A stretch of DNA of 64,000 nucleotides, from the NCBI RefSeq assembly GCF_018130065.1, contig NZ_JAFCME010000004.1, positions 1 to 64,000 of the forward strand. Direction: 5' to 3'. Positions 33,993 through 44,079 of this stretch are shown here, one piece after another. Every line of letters starts with the position of its first letter. Position 1 is the stretch's first letter. The notes beneath the pieces are model-generated. The model was not told where the DNA came from. It saw only the letters and a list, made by a program, of their open reading frames with translations, and did not search any database. Position numbers and translations under genes: made by a program. Origin of the DNA: Bradyrhizobium sp. AUGA SZCCT0158 (GTDB taxonomy: Bacteria; Pseudomonadota; Alphaproteobacteria; Rhizobiales; Xanthobacteraceae).

Positions 33993-34196
33993 TCAGCTGG
34001 ACGTCGGACGCTCCGCGATCTGCGCCAGACCGGCCTCTGCCATGCGCGCCGGCAATCCCGCCATCACGGCGAGCCGCTCCGCGCTGTCCATGCGGTGCCA
34101 TTGCGCGATTTCCGGCAGCGTTCGTCCGCAGCCGAAGCAGAGTTTGGTTTTGGGGTCCATCATGCAGACAGCGATACACGGCGTTTCTTTGCTCAT
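33993..34196 (-). CDS. DUF1289 Fe-S-type small protein
   Basis: 67 residues. The cysteine pattern CIAVCMMDPKTKLCFGCGR (C-x3-C-x9-C-x2-C) is the DUF1289 hallmark, followed by TLPEIAQWHRMDSAERLAVM. Predicted to hold a small metal site. It is upstream of the protease gene and probably co-transcribed with it. The neighbouring frame (33958-34179) is a shadow. Confidence 0.82.
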   Translation of the reverse strand: MSKETPCIAVCMMDPKTKLCFGCGRTLPEIAQWHRMDSAERLAVMAGLPARMAEAGLAQIAERPTSS

Positions 34197-34241
34197 TCAG
34201 GGAGTGTGAAATGCTTTCGGTGGTTTGCGCAAGCGCTCCAG

Positions 34242-35846
34242 TTACAGTCCAGTTCCGGCGCTCATGATCGGTTTGTGGCGCGCCCGGCGTTTCTCATCCG
34301 CGGTCGCAATGATGACGGGCTCCGGCTGCAGGGGCGGGGCCTCTTCGGCCATCGGCGCCAGCGCCGACATCACGCGCTCCGGCGGGAAGGTGACGATGAC
34401 TTCGGTGCCGATCCGCAGCTTCGATTTCAGCGTGAAGGTGCCGCCATGCATGTCGATCAGGCTTTTGGCGATCGGCAGTCCGAGCCCTGCGCCCTGTTCG
34501 GCCGACTTGATCGAGTTGGAGCCCTGGCCGAACGATGCCAACACGATCGGGATTTCGTCCTCGGCAATGCCGGAGCCGGTGTCTTTCACGCTCAGATACT
34601 GGCCGCCGGACGCGGTCCAGCCGACCTTCAGCCAGATATCGCCGCCTTGCGGGGTGAACTTGATCGAATTCGACAGCAGATTGAGCACGATCTGGCGAGT
34701 GGCGCGCTCATCGCCCCAGATCCGCGGCATGCCCTGTTCGAACACTTCGTGGATGGTGATGCCGCGGCTGGTGGCGCGCAGTTTCAAAAGATGGTGGCAG
34801 TCGGCGACGACATGCACCAGCGACACCGCTTCCTCGTTGAGTTCATAGCGGCCGGCCTCGATCCGCGACAGGTCGAGGATCTCGTTGATGAGATTGAGCA
34901 GGTGGACGCCGGAATTGTGGATGTCGGCGGAATATTCCTTGTAGACCGGCACGGTGTGCGCGCCGAAAATTTCGCTCTTCATCACCTCGGAGAATCCGAG
35001 GATCGCGTTCAGCGGCGTGCGCAGTTCGTGGCTCATCTGCGCGAGAAAGCGCGACTTGGCGACGTTGGCGGATTCGGCGCGATGCCGCGCCTCGTCGGAG
35101 ATCGCCTTGGCCTGCTCGAGCTCGCCGATCAGCGCATCCTTTTCGGCGCGCGCCTCCAGCGTCGCCAGCGTTGTCGAGTGCAGGCGATGGGCGAGCAGGG
35201 CGAAATAGCCTTCGGCGGCCAGCGCCAGCATGGCGAGCGCGTAAGTGTCGAAGGTGCCGCCCAGCACGAAATTCAGCGCGATCGCGGCCGTCACCGGCGC
35301 GGTGGCCGCCAGCGCCGCGATCGGCAGGCTGGCCGCCAGCATGCTCGACACCGCGATCACCAGCAGCATCAGGAACATCATCATCGTGTTGGACACGACG
35401 TCGAGGCCGGCGGGGTGGATCAGGATCGCGGTCCAGCACAGCCCGTAGAGCAGGTCGAGCAGCACAAATCGCGTGCGCCATTTGCGCGTGGCGGCGAGCG
35501 AGGGCTGCACCGCCAGAAACCTGCGGCAATTGCGGATGATGACGGCATGGATGCACAGCATGCCGAAGGTCCAGGCCATGGCCGCTATCACGTGCATCCA
35601 GAAGCCGAACAGCACACCGGTCGCAACCACCAGCAGCATGACGACATAGGAGGCCGACATCCGGGTCTGGGCATATTGCCGGAGCAGTTCGGTGTCGAAA
35701 GCCGGGCGGGTTCCGCTGGTCGACGTTAACCGGTCGCGCGCCTCGCGCACCCGCTGCGCCGCGGCGCGCCGGGTGTTGACCGGCGGGGCGACAGGCGGGT
35801 CCGCCGGAAGCTGGACAACCTCGGGCTTTTCTGCGGGATTACTCAT
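34242..35846 (-). CDS. Membrane-bound sensor histidine kinase
   Basis: 534 residues from the ATG giving MSNPAEKPEVVQLP (35846). The N-terminus is a polar region, then about six transmembrane helices (60-240, for example SYVVMLLVVATGVLFGFWMH). A short coiled coil leads to the HisKA box SHELRTPLNAILGFSEVMKS (phosphoacceptor His near 300). The ATPase has N box NLLSNSIKFTP, G1 VKDTGSGIA and G2 GAGLGLPIAKSL. It resembles PleC/DivJ/PdhS-type kinases of alphaproteobacteria. The partner regulator is not adjacent. Confidence 0.85.
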   Translation of the reverse strand: MSNPAEKPEVVQLPADPPVAPPVNTRRAAAQRVREARDRLTSTSGTRPAFDTELLRQYAQTRMSASYVVMLLVVATGVLFGFWMHVIAAMAWTFGMLCIHAVIIRNCRRFLAVQPSLAATRKWRTRFVLLDLLYGLCWTAILIHPAGLDVVSNTMMMFLMLLVIAVSSMLAASLPIAALAATAPVTAAIALNFVLGGTFDTYALAMLALAAEGYFALLAHRLHSTTLATLEARAEKDALIGELEQAKAISDEARHRAESANVAKSRFLAQMSHELRTPLNAILGFSEVMKSEIFGAHTVPVYKEYSADIHNSGVHLLNLINEILDLSRIEAGRYELNEEAVSLVHVVADCHHLLKLRATSRGITIHEVFEQGMPRIWGDERATRQIVLNLLSNSIKFTPQGGDIWLKVGWTASGGQYLSVKDTGSGIAEDEIPIVLASFGQGSNSIKSAEQGAGLGLPIAKSLIDMHGGTFTLKSKLRIGTEVIVTFPPERVMSALAPMAEEAPPLQPEPVIIATADEKRRARHKPIMSAGTGL

Positions 35847-35863
35847 TAAACAACACAAACCCT

Positions 35864-35887
35864 GCCCGCGAACCGCGCGGGCTTTTT
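35864..35887 (+). terminator. Intrinsic-terminator-like hairpin upstream of the histidine kinase
   Basis: GCCCGCG (35864-35870), loop AACCG, CGCGGGC (35876-35882), TTTTT. Oriented for plus-strand transcription, yet no plus-strand gene ends here, and it lies in the minus-strand kinase leader. Confidence 0.45.
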
Positions 35888-35977
35888 GTATTGTCTATCT
35901 GTGAGGCCAAATCCTTAAGCGATGACTTAAAGAGCTAAAGAATCCCGTTAACGCGAGGTTAAATTAACTCTTCCCAT

Positions 35978-36053
35978 CGTCATGGCCGGGCTTGCCCGGG
36001 CACAGGCGAGCGGAAGCGACGCCGTTCTTCGAACGGCTAGCCCGGGCATGACG
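35978..36053. repeat. Palindromic interspersed repeat
   Basis: Outer arms CGTCATGGCCGGGC (35978-35991) and GCCCGGGCATGACG (36040-36053) are inverted, with CGTTCTTCGAACG as an inner palindrome. This is typical of short mobile intergenic repeats. Confidence 0.65.
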
Positions 36054-36072
36054 AAGGCTGCAAATGTCTCGC

Positions 36073-36942
36073 TCAGCGCTGCAGCCTTGCCAGCAGGCTC
36101 GACGTGTCCCAGCGCTTGCCGCCCATTTTTTCGACTTCGGAATAGAACTGATCGACCAGCGCTGTGACCGGCAGATTGGCGCCGTTGCGGCGGGATTCGG
36201 CGATGCAGATCGACAGGTCCTTGCGCATCCATTCGACTGCAAAGCCGAAATCGAACTTGCCGTCGTTCATGGTCTTGTAGCGGTTCTCCATCTGCCAGGA
36301 CTGCGCGGCGCCCTTGGAGATGGTCTCGATCACGGCCTGGACGTCGAGGCCGGATTTTTTCGCAAAATGAATGCCTTCGGAGAGGCCCTGAACCAGCCCC
36401 GCAATACAGATCTGGTTGACCATCTTTGTTAACTGACCGGAACCGGCGGGTCCCAGCAGCTTGCACATCCGCGCATAGGCCGCGATCACGGGCTCGGCGC
36501 CGGCATAGGCGTCCGCGGCGCCGCCGCACATCACGGTCAGGACGCCATCTTCGGCGCCGGCCTGGCCGCCGGACACCGGCGCATCGATGAATTTGAAGCC
36601 CGCTTTGGTGGCGGCGGCATCGAGCTCGCGGGCGACTTCGGCTGACGCGGTGGTGTGGTCGACGAAGGTCGCGCCCTTCGCCATGCCGGCAAAGGCGCCG
36701 TCAGCGCCGATCGTGACGGCGCGCAAATCATTGTCATTGCCGACGCAGCACATCACGAAGTCCTGGCCTTCGGCTGCGGCCTTTGGCGTCGGCGCGGTGC
36801 GGCCGCCGAACTTGTCCGCCCATTCCTTCGCCTTGGCTCCGGTCCGGTTGTAAACGGTGACCTGGTGGCCGCCTTTTTTCACCAGATGGCCCGCCATCGG
36901 GAAACCCATCACGCCGAGACCGAGAAAAGCGACTTTAGCCAT
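36073..36942 (-). CDS. NAD(P)-dependent beta-hydroxyacid dehydrogenase
   Basis: 289 residues. The N-terminal motif GLGVMGFPMAGHLVKKGGHQ is the beta-hydroxyacid dehydrogenase cofactor site. The substrate site is APVSGGQAGAEDGVLTVMCGG-like (quoted in part), and the catalytic Lys lies in GSGQLTKMVNQICIAG near 175. The family oxidises 3-hydroxyisobutyrate, tartronate semialdehyde and similar acids. The exact substrate is uncertain. It stands alone on the minus strand. Confidence 0.85.
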   Translation of the reverse strand: MAKVAFLGLGVMGFPMAGHLVKKGGHQVTVYNRTGAKAKEWADKFGGRTAPTPKAAAEGQDFVMCCVGNDNDLRAVTIGADGAFAGMAKGATFVDHTTASAEVARELDAAATKAGFKFIDAPVSGGQAGAEDGVLTVMCGGAADAYAGAEPVIAAYARMCKLLGPAGSGQLTKMVNQICIAGLVQGLSEGIHFAKKSGLDVQAVIETISKGAAQSWQMENRYKTMNDGKFDFGFAVEWMRKDLSICIAESRRNGANLPVTALVDQFYSEVEKMGGKRWDTSSLLARLQR

Positions 36943-37153
36943 GTGTGCTACCTTATCGTTTGCCCTTGCGGGCTTGATCTTTGGGGGGCCGGACTTCGAC
37001 CGAAGCTGGGAAGGGCCGGGCGGAACCCTGAGGCGGGTGGCCGCACCATAACCTCTGCGTCATGGAGGGCAACGCCTTCGTTTGGCTGAAAAGGCCGGTT
37101 TCGTGCTAATGTCGGACGGTTCAAACAACTCACAAAAAAGGGAGTGAGATCGC

Positions 37154-37591
37154 ATGGGCGTCAGCGTGGGCGTGCTCGATCATTTCAACATCCGGACCCG
37201 GAATCTCGCCGACACGGTCCGTTTTTACGAGGATATCCTGGGCCTGGAAAAGGGCGCCCGGCCGAACTTCGCCTTCCCCGGCGCGTGGATGTACTCGGAG
37301 GGCAAGGCGGTGGTGCATCTGGTCGATATTTCCAAGACCGATGAGCCCCAAAAGCCTGACTCCGGCGTGGTCCATCACGTCGCCTTCGCCAGCACGGGCT
37401 TTGCCGGCATGCAGCAGCGGCTCAAATCCAAGGGGACGGAGTTCGACTCGCGCCAGGTTCCCGGCGGCGATCTTTGGCAGATCTTCGTCACCGATCCCAA
37501 CGGCGTCATGGTCGAATTGAACTACGAGGCCGCCAAGGAGGGCGGGGTCGTGGCCCCGGCCGAGCGCCGGGACGACGTCGGAGCAAGGTAG
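37154..37591 (+). CDS. VOC (glyoxalase/bleomycin-resistance) family protein
   Basis: 145 residues. One vicinal-oxygen-chelate module pair: LDHFNIRTRNLADTVRFYED ILGL with the first metal His, VVHLVDIS, then VVHHVAFASTGFAGMQQRLK and a metal Glu in GVMVELNYE. It is a metal-dependent lyase, isomerase or binding protein; the substrate is unknown. GGAGTGAG precedes the start. Confidence 0.82.
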   Translation: MGVSVGVLDHFNIRTRNLADTVRFYEDILGLEKGARPNFAFPGAWMYSEGKAVVHLVDISKTDEPQKPDSGVVHHVAFASTGFAGMQQRLKSKGTEFDSRQVPGGDLWQIFVTDPNGVMVELNYEAAKEGGVVAPAERRDDVGAR

Positions 37592-37647
37592 CCTTTTGGG
37601 CTGCAACGCTCTAAGAGGGCCCCGGTTCTGATGCAATCGGAACCGAC

Positions 37648-37710
37648 TAGAGCGTTTTCCAGCGAAGTGGACACCGGTTCGCGTCAAGAAAACGCGTCAA
37701 ATCGAGAATC
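37648..37710. repeat. Dispersed intergenic repeat, copy A
   Basis: TAGAGCGTTTTCCAGCGAAG, then GACACCGGTTCGCGTCAAGA and AAACGCGTCAA. Same family as copies B (45187) and C (59559). GCGTTTTC and GAAAACGC form the stem of a hairpin. Between the VOC gene and mrp. Confidence 0.8.
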
Positions 37711-37769
37711 TAGAGCCCCGTTCCGATTTTATCGGAACGGAAAAGGCTCTAGGCTCCAGGAGACGTGCC

Positions 37770-38930
37770 GTGAGCGTAACGCAGCAACAGGTTCTCGATG
37801 CATTGGCCAAGGTGGCTTCGCCGCGCGGCGTCGCCTTGACCAATGCCAATGTGCTGTCGGCGATCACCGCCACTGACGGCAAAGTGTTCTTCTCCATCAA
37901 CGTCGACGCCGCGGAGGCGCGCGCGTGGGAAAGCGTGCGGGCGCAGGCGGAAGCCGCGGTTCGCGCCATTCCCGGCGTCAGCGTGGCGATGATCGCGCTG
38001 ACCGCCGAGCGCAAGCCCGGTGCGGCGCCTTCGCCGTCACCCGGCGCGGCGCCGCCGCCGCCACCTCAGCCGCATCGCCATGCGCACGGCGTGCAGCCGG
38101 TGTCGGCGCATAAGCCGCCGCAAAGCCCGGCGTCGCCGATGTCCAGGCAAGCAGAAATTCCTGGCGTCGCCGCCGTGATTGCGGTGGCCTCCGGCAAGGG
38201 CGGCGTCGGCAAGTCGACGACGGCGCTCAATCTCGCGCTGGGCTTGCGCGATCTCGGCCTGCGCGTCGGCCTGCTCGACGCTGATATTTACGGCCCCTCG
38301 GTGCCGCGGCTGACCGGCATTCACGAGAAGCCGAAACTGAACGACGACCGCAAGATGATTCCGATCGAACGCTTCGGTCTTGCCATCATGTCGATCGGCT
38401 TCCTGGTCGAGGAAGAAACCGCGATGATCTGGCGCGGACCGATGGTGATGTCGGCGATCACCCAGATGCTGCGCGACGTGGCATGGGGCACGCTCGACAT
38501 TCTCGTGGTCGACATGCCGCCCGGCACCGGCGACGCGCAGCTGACGCTGGCGCAGAACGTGCCGCTGAAGGGGGCGGTCATCATCTCGACCCCGCAGGAT
38601 CTCTCCCTGATCGACGCGCGGCGCGGCCTTGCCATGTTCAAGAAGGTCAACGTGCCCGTGCTCGGCATCGTCGAGAACATGAGCTATTTCCAGTGCCCGC
38701 ATTGCGGCACCCGGTCGGACATTTTCGGTCATGGCGGGGCGCGGCACGAGGCCGAGCGGCTGGGTGTGCCGTTTCTGGGCGAGGTCCCGCTGCACATGTC
38801 GATTCGCACCACCTCGGACTCCGGTAACCCGGTGGTGGCGAGCGAGCCGGATGGTCCGCACGCCGCGATCTACCGCGAGATCGGTACCAAGGTCCGCGAC
38901 CAGCTTCAGGGCGCAAATGCAGCCGCCTGA
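37770..38930 (+). CDS. mrp: Mrp/ApbC/NBP35-family Fe-S cluster carrier ATPase
   Basis: 386 residues from GTG. An N-terminal DUF59/MIP18-like domain (1-85, QVLDALAKVASPRGVALTNA) and a Pro-rich linker (about 92-125) precede the P-loop ATPase: deviant Walker A ASGKGGVGKSTTALNLALGL, then LLDADIYGPSVPRL. The C-terminal CxxC in YFQCPHCGTRSDIF is the scaffold cluster site. It carries [4Fe-4S] clusters to apoproteins. Convergent and overlapping frames on the other strand are shadows. Confidence 0.9.
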   Translation: MSVTQQQVLDALAKVASPRGVALTNANVLSAITATDGKVFFSINVDAAEARAWESVRAQAEAAVRAIPGVSVAMIALTAERKPGAAPSPSPGAAPPPPPQPHRHAHGVQPVSAHKPPQSPASPMSRQAEIPGVAAVIAVASGKGGVGKSTTALNLALGLRDLGLRVGLLDADIYGPSVPRLTGIHEKPKLNDDRKMIPIERFGLAIMSIGFLVEEETAMIWRGPMVMSAITQMLRDVAWGTLDILVVDMPPGTGDAQLTLAQNVPLKGAVIISTPQDLSLIDARRGLAMFKKVNVPVLGIVENMSYFQCPHCGTRSDIFGHGGARHEAERLGVPFLGEVPLHMSIRTTSDSGNPVVASEPDGPHAAIYREIGTKVRDQLQGANAAA

Positions 38931-39116
38931 GGGCCTTATTCTGCTTCCCTGAGACTTTCGTTTAATCAGTGCAGTCATGCCTTTGTCGCGTTTTCGTTAG
39001 CCAACTTCCATGTTAAAGCGCCCCCGCCAGAGCGCCCCGGATGACGTGGAATTCGCCCCGCCGGAGGATCGCTCGCGGAAATTGGGAAACGCCCCCGACT
39101 TTAAGGAGATGCCTGA

Positions 39117-40205
<1,089 letters not shown>

Positions 40206-40229
40206 TCTAATTCCTAAGTCGCACAAGCG

Positions 40230-40261
40230 AGCCCGGTCTCCGCGAGGAGGCCGGGCTTTTT
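40230..40261 (+). terminator. Intrinsic terminator after TakP-like copy 1
   Basis: GCCCGG (40231-40236) ... CCGGGC (40251-40256) with inner CTCC/GGAG pairs, followed by TTTTT. Confidence 0.75.
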
Positions 40262-40371
40262 GCGTTACGCCTTGCAGTTCGGGATGGAAATCGGGAACCG
40301 GATGTTCCATGGTGCGCTCGAAAGCCTCGGCAAGAAGGCTCTCGGACACACAACCACAAGGGTAGGATTCC

Positions 40372-41460
40372 ATGAAAAGAAGAGATTTTCTCAAGGTCAC
40401 AGGTATTGGCGCCGCGGGTGCCGCAACTCTGGCGGCGCCGGCGATCGCGCAATCGATGCCGGAAATCAAATGGCGGCTGACGGCGAGCTGGCCGAAATCG
40501 CTCGACACGCTGTGGGGCGGGGTCGAGGTGATGGCCAAGCAGGTCGCCGAAGCCACCGACAACAAATTCCAGCTCCAGACCTTTGCCGGCGGTGAAATCG
40601 TTCCGGGCCTGCAAGTCCTCGATGCCGTGCAAAACGGTACCGTCGAGATGGGACATACCGCGTCCTACTATTACTTCGGCAAGGACCCGACGTTTGCTTT
40701 CGGCACGGCGGTGCCGTTCGGACCCAACCAGCGCCTCAACCAGGCCTGGTACATGCAGGGCGGCGGCAGGGAGCTGCTCAACGAATTCTACAAGAGCTAT
40801 AACGTCACGTCGTTTCTGGCCGGCAATACCGGTTGCCAGATGGGCGGCTGGTTCCGCAAGGAGATCAACACCGTCGACGACCTGAAGGGACTGAAGATGC
40901 GCATCGGCGGCTTCGCCGGCCGCGTCATGCAGAAACTGGGCGTCGTGCCGCAGCAGCTGGCCGGCGGCGACATTTATCCTGCGCTCGAAAAAGGTACGAT
41001 CGACGCGGCGGAATGGGTCGGCCCTTACGACGATGAGAAGCTCGGCTTCAACAAGGTCGCGCCGCATTATTACTATCCCGGTTGGTGGGAAGGCGGTCCG
41101 ATGCTGCTCGGCATCGTCAATCTCGACAAGTGGAACTCGCTGCCGAAATACTATCAAACCGTTCTCGAGCTGGCAGGGCAGTCCGCCAACAGCTGGATGA
41201 TGGCGAAGTACGACCAGCTCAATCCGCCGTCGCTGAAAAAATTGCTCGCCGGTGGCACCAAGCTGCATAGCTTCTCGCCGCCGATCATGCAGGCCTGCCT
41301 GAAGGCGACCAAGGAAATCTATGCCGAGACGTCGGCGACCAATCCGAACTTCAAGAAGGTTCTGGACTCGCTGAACGGTTTCACGAGCAACGGATACCAA
41401 TGGTTCCAGGTCGCGGAGCTCGGTTACGACAGCTTCATGGCGCGCAACCCGCAGGGCTGA
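40372..41460 (+). CDS. TRAP solute-binding protein, TakP-like, Tat-exported (copy 2)
   Basis: 362 residues, same length and layout as copy 1: Tat signal [103 protein letters not shown]. It differs from copy 1 throughout (SWPKSLD against SFPKSLD, EVMAKQVAEAT against [11 protein letters not shown]), so the duplication is old. Separated from copy 1 by a terminator, hence expressed separately. Confidence 0.88.
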   Translation: MKRRDFLKVTGIGAAGAATLAAPAIAQSMPEIKWRLTASWPKSLDTLWGGVEVMAKQVAEATDNKFQLQTFAGGEIVPGLQVLDAVQNGTVEMGHTASYYYFGKDPTFAFGTAVPFGPNQRLNQAWYMQGGGRELLNEFYKSYNVTSFLAGNTGCQMGGWFRKEINTVDDLKGLKMRIGGFAGRVMQKLGVVPQQLAGGDIYPALEKGTIDAAEWVGPYDDEKLGFNKVAPHYYYPGWWEGGPMLLGIVNLDKWNSLPKYYQTVLELAGQSANSWMMAKYDQLNPPSLKKLLAGGTKLHSFSPPIMQACLKATKEIYAETSATNPNFKKVLDSLNGFTSNGYQWFQVAELGYDSFMARNPQG

Positions 41461-41490
41461 TCGTCAAGCAAGCAGCAACTTCAACAAACA

Positions 41491-41521
41491 AAAACCCCGG
41501 AGCGAAAGCTCCGGGGTTTTT
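41491..41521. terminator. Bidirectional terminator between convergent TRAP genes
   Basis: AAAACCCCGGAGC-GAAA-GCTCCGGGGTTTTT: perfect stem with an A run on one side and a T run on the other. Confidence 0.85.
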
Positions 41522-41564
41522 CGTTACAGGAATCTTGGAGGATTCTTGGCGGGAATCGCGCCCG

Positions 41565-43166
41565 CTATTGTTTCGGTTGCCCGAAATCCAGCGGTGGCAG
41601 TTCGATCTGCGGCACCTCGATCCTGACCTTGCTGAGATCGACGTCGAGCGGCTTGTCGAGGAACACGGTCACTATGGTCGGGAAAGCGACCACGAGCGCC
41701 ACCATGATCGCCTGCAGGCCGATCCAGGGCAGGGCGCCCCAATAGATGTCGGAGCTCTTCACTTCCTTCGGCGCGACGCCACGCAGATAGAACAGCGCAA
41801 AGCCGAACGGCGGATGCAGGAACGAGGTCTGCATGTTGACGCAGAGCATGACACCGAACCAGATCAGCGCCGCGTCCGGTCCCACGACCGGCGCCAGCAC
41901 CTTCTGCGCAATCGGCGCGACCATCGGCAGGATGATGAAGGCGATCTCGAAGAAGTCGAGGAAGAACGCCAGGAAGAAGATGAAGACATTGATGAAGATC
42001 AGGAAACCCCAGACGCCGCCGGGGATCGAGGTCAGATGATGCTCGAGCCAGACGCCGCCGGAGACGCCGAGGAACACCACCGAGAAGCAGGTCGAGCCGA
42101 TCAGGATGAACACCACCATGGTGGAGAGGCGCATCGTCGACTCGTAGCCTTGCTTGATCAGGCCGCGCAGGTCCGGGATGCGGACGGCTTCGAGGCAAAG
42201 CCAGACGACGGCGAGATAGACCACCGCGAAGGTGAGCTTCAACATCTTGCCTTCACCGAGCAGGATGCCGACGATCACGGCGACACCGGTGGCGGCGATG
42301 CCGAGCAGGAGCATCTTTTGCCCCTTGCTGCTCAGATCCTTGTGGTGGATCGCGGCGAGGACGATGGCGCCGACGGCGCCCATCGCGCCGGCTTCGGTCG
42401 GCGTTGCGAGGCCGAGCATCATGGTACCCAGCACCACGAAGATCAGAACGGCTGACGGAATGATGCCCATCAGGCATTTCTTCCAGAGCGGCCAGCCCGT
42501 CAGCGTGAGCGCGTCTCTCGGAACCGGAGGGACGTGATCCGGTTTGATGAGGCCGAGCATGAACGTATAGCCGGCGAACAGGGCGATCTGGAGGATGGAT
42601 GGCCCCCAGGCGCCGAGATACATGTCGCCGACCGACTTGCCGAGCTGGTCGGCCATCACGATCAGCACCAGCGAGGGCGGCACCAATTGGGTGATCGTGC
42701 CGGACGCGGCGAGCACGCCGGTGATGTAGCGAATGTTGTAGCCGTAGCGCATCATCACCGGCATCGAGATCAGCGCCATGGCGATGACCTGCGCCGCCAC
42801 CGTGCCGGTGATCGCGCCGAGGATGAAGCCGACGATGATGACGGAATAGCCGAGGCCGCCGCGGACCGGTCCGAACAGCTGCCCCATCGAGTCCAGCATG
42901 TCTTCCGCAAGCCCGCACCGTTCCAGGATCGAGCCCATGAAGGTGAAGAAGGGGATCGCCAGCAGCAATTCGTTGGAGAGCACGCTGCCGAAGATGCGGC
43001 CCGGAATGGCCTGCAGGAAGTTCATGTCGAAGAAGCCGAGATAGATCGACAGGAATCCGAACGACAGCCCGAGCGCGGCCAGCGTGAAGGCCACCGGGAA
43101 GCCGATCAGCATGGCCAGAATCAAGCCGCCGAACATCAGCGGCGGCATCATTTCCAGCGTAATCAT
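41565..43166 (-). CDS. TRAP transporter large permease (TakM/DctM-like)
   Basis: 533 residues from ATG 43166, which overlaps the dctQ stop by an ATGA. Multi-span protein: PPLMFGGLILAMLIGFPVAF, LFGPVRGGLGYSVIIVGFIL, GAITGTVAAQVIAMALISMP, TITQLVPPSLVLIVMADQLG (the VPPS loop of DctM). A central insertion (about 270-350) makes it longer than typical DctM (about 430), as in TakM-like members. The C-terminal tail is polar. It partners the DctQ of 43163-43702 and probably both TakP-like proteins. Confidence 0.87.
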   Translation of the reverse strand: MITLEMMPPLMFGGLILAMLIGFPVAFTLAALGLSFGFLSIYLGFFDMNFLQAIPGRIFGSVLSNELLLAIPFFTFMGSILERCGLAEDMLDSMGQLFGPVRGGLGYSVIIVGFILGAITGTVAAQVIAMALISMPVMMRYGYNIRYITGVLAASGTITQLVPPSLVLIVMADQLGKSVGDMYLGAWGPSILQIALFAGYTFMLGLIKPDHVPPVPRDALTLTGWPLWKKCLMGIIPSAVLIFVVLGTMMLGLATPTEAGAMGAVGAIVLAAIHHKDLSSKGQKMLLLGIAATGVAVIVGILLGEGKMLKLTFAVVYLAVVWLCLEAVRIPDLRGLIKQGYESTMRLSTMVVFILIGSTCFSVVFLGVSGGVWLEHHLTSIPGGVWGFLIFINVFIFFLAFFLDFFEIAFIILPMVAPIAQKVLAPVVGPDAALIWFGVMLCVNMQTSFLHPPFGFALFYLRGVAPKEVKSSDIYWGALPWIGLQAIMVALVVAFPTIVTVFLDKPLDVDLSKVRIEVPQIELPPLDFGQPKQ

Positions 43167-43702
43167 TGCACTGGCCTCTCGTATTTGGCGTCGATCATCA
43201 CATAGCCCTTCAACGCCGCGATACGCTTGATCACTTCGGAGACACCTTGCAGAGCGAGAAAAACGAAGCCCACGGGAACGACGGCCTTGATCGGCCACCG
43301 CACCAGGCCGCCGGCGTTGCTCGAAATCTCGCTGACGGCGTAGGATTGCATGAAGAATGGCCACGACAGGTAGGCCAGCAGCAGGCAGGACGGGATCAGG
43401 AAAAACAGCGTTCCGATCATGTCGAGCCAGAGCTGTCCGCGTTCGGACAGCATGAGATAGAGAAGTTCGACGCGAACATGCTCGTTCTTCTTGAAGGTAT
43501 AGGAGGCGCCGAACATCACGAAGACGGCGAACATGTACCACTGCAATTCGAGCCAGCTGTTGGAGCTGTAGCCGAACGCGTAGCGGATCATCGCGTTGGC
43601 GGCGCTGACCAGGCAGGCGGCGAGCACGAGCCAGTTGCAGATGCCGCCCAGTTGCTCGTTGATCCAGTCGATGCCGTTACTGATTGCCAACAATGGACGC
43701 AT
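43163..43702 (-). CDS. TRAP transporter small permease (TakQ/DctQ-like)
   Basis: 179 residues from ATG 43702, which follows GAGGAGAACGTA. Starts MRPLLAISNGIDWINEQLGG. Four membrane spans, with WLVLAACLVSAANAMIRYAF, WYMFAVFVMFGASYTFKKNE HVRVELLY and GTLFFLIPSCLLLAYLSW. Gene order Q then M, converging on the two binding-protein genes. Confidence 0.85.
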   Translation of the reverse strand: MRPLLAISNGIDWINEQLGGICNWLVLAACLVSAANAMIRYAFGYSSNSWLELQWYMFAVFVMFGASYTFKKNEHVRVELLYLMLSERGQLWLDMIGTLFFLIPSCLLLAYLSWPFFMQSYAVSEISSNAGGLVRWPIKAVVPVGFVFLALQGVSEVIKRIAALKGYVMIDAKYERPVQ

Positions 43703-44079
43703 TACGTTCTCCTCGGGCACGTCATCGACATGCGCCGGATTTCTTCATTGATATTGCGTCGCCACCCCGCGTCAGGCGCGCACAGCCGCTGCCGCGCGGC
43801 AAACGCGCAGCTTCGTTCCGGCGCGAAAAACGCGCAGGTTCGCAGCTCATTCGCTGGAGCGATTGCAACGATAGTCCTCCCCCGTTCGCACGCTTTCGCC
43901 GTCTTGGCTGCTCCATGAGGGAGCAGCGGCCCATCCGGCCGTGCTGGCGTAAAGCAGGCGCACCATTTCAGTGCGTTGTGGCGGCGTCAATCGGAAAATG
44001 GACAAATTGACGCGGGCTTTCAGTTGCGTGGGGAGGACGCGCTTGGTTGCGCGGGACGGCGAAAATACACGCTGAAATT
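43703..44079. other. Intergenic upstream of the TRAP permease operon, nothing else seen
   Basis: 377 bases. Short open frames on both strands lack ribosome sites and recognisable sequence. Confidence 0.4.

Noticed and set aside
33921-35729. 602-residue plus-strand frame
   Set aside because: Antisense to the histidine kinase; Arg/His/Gln-rich with no domain.
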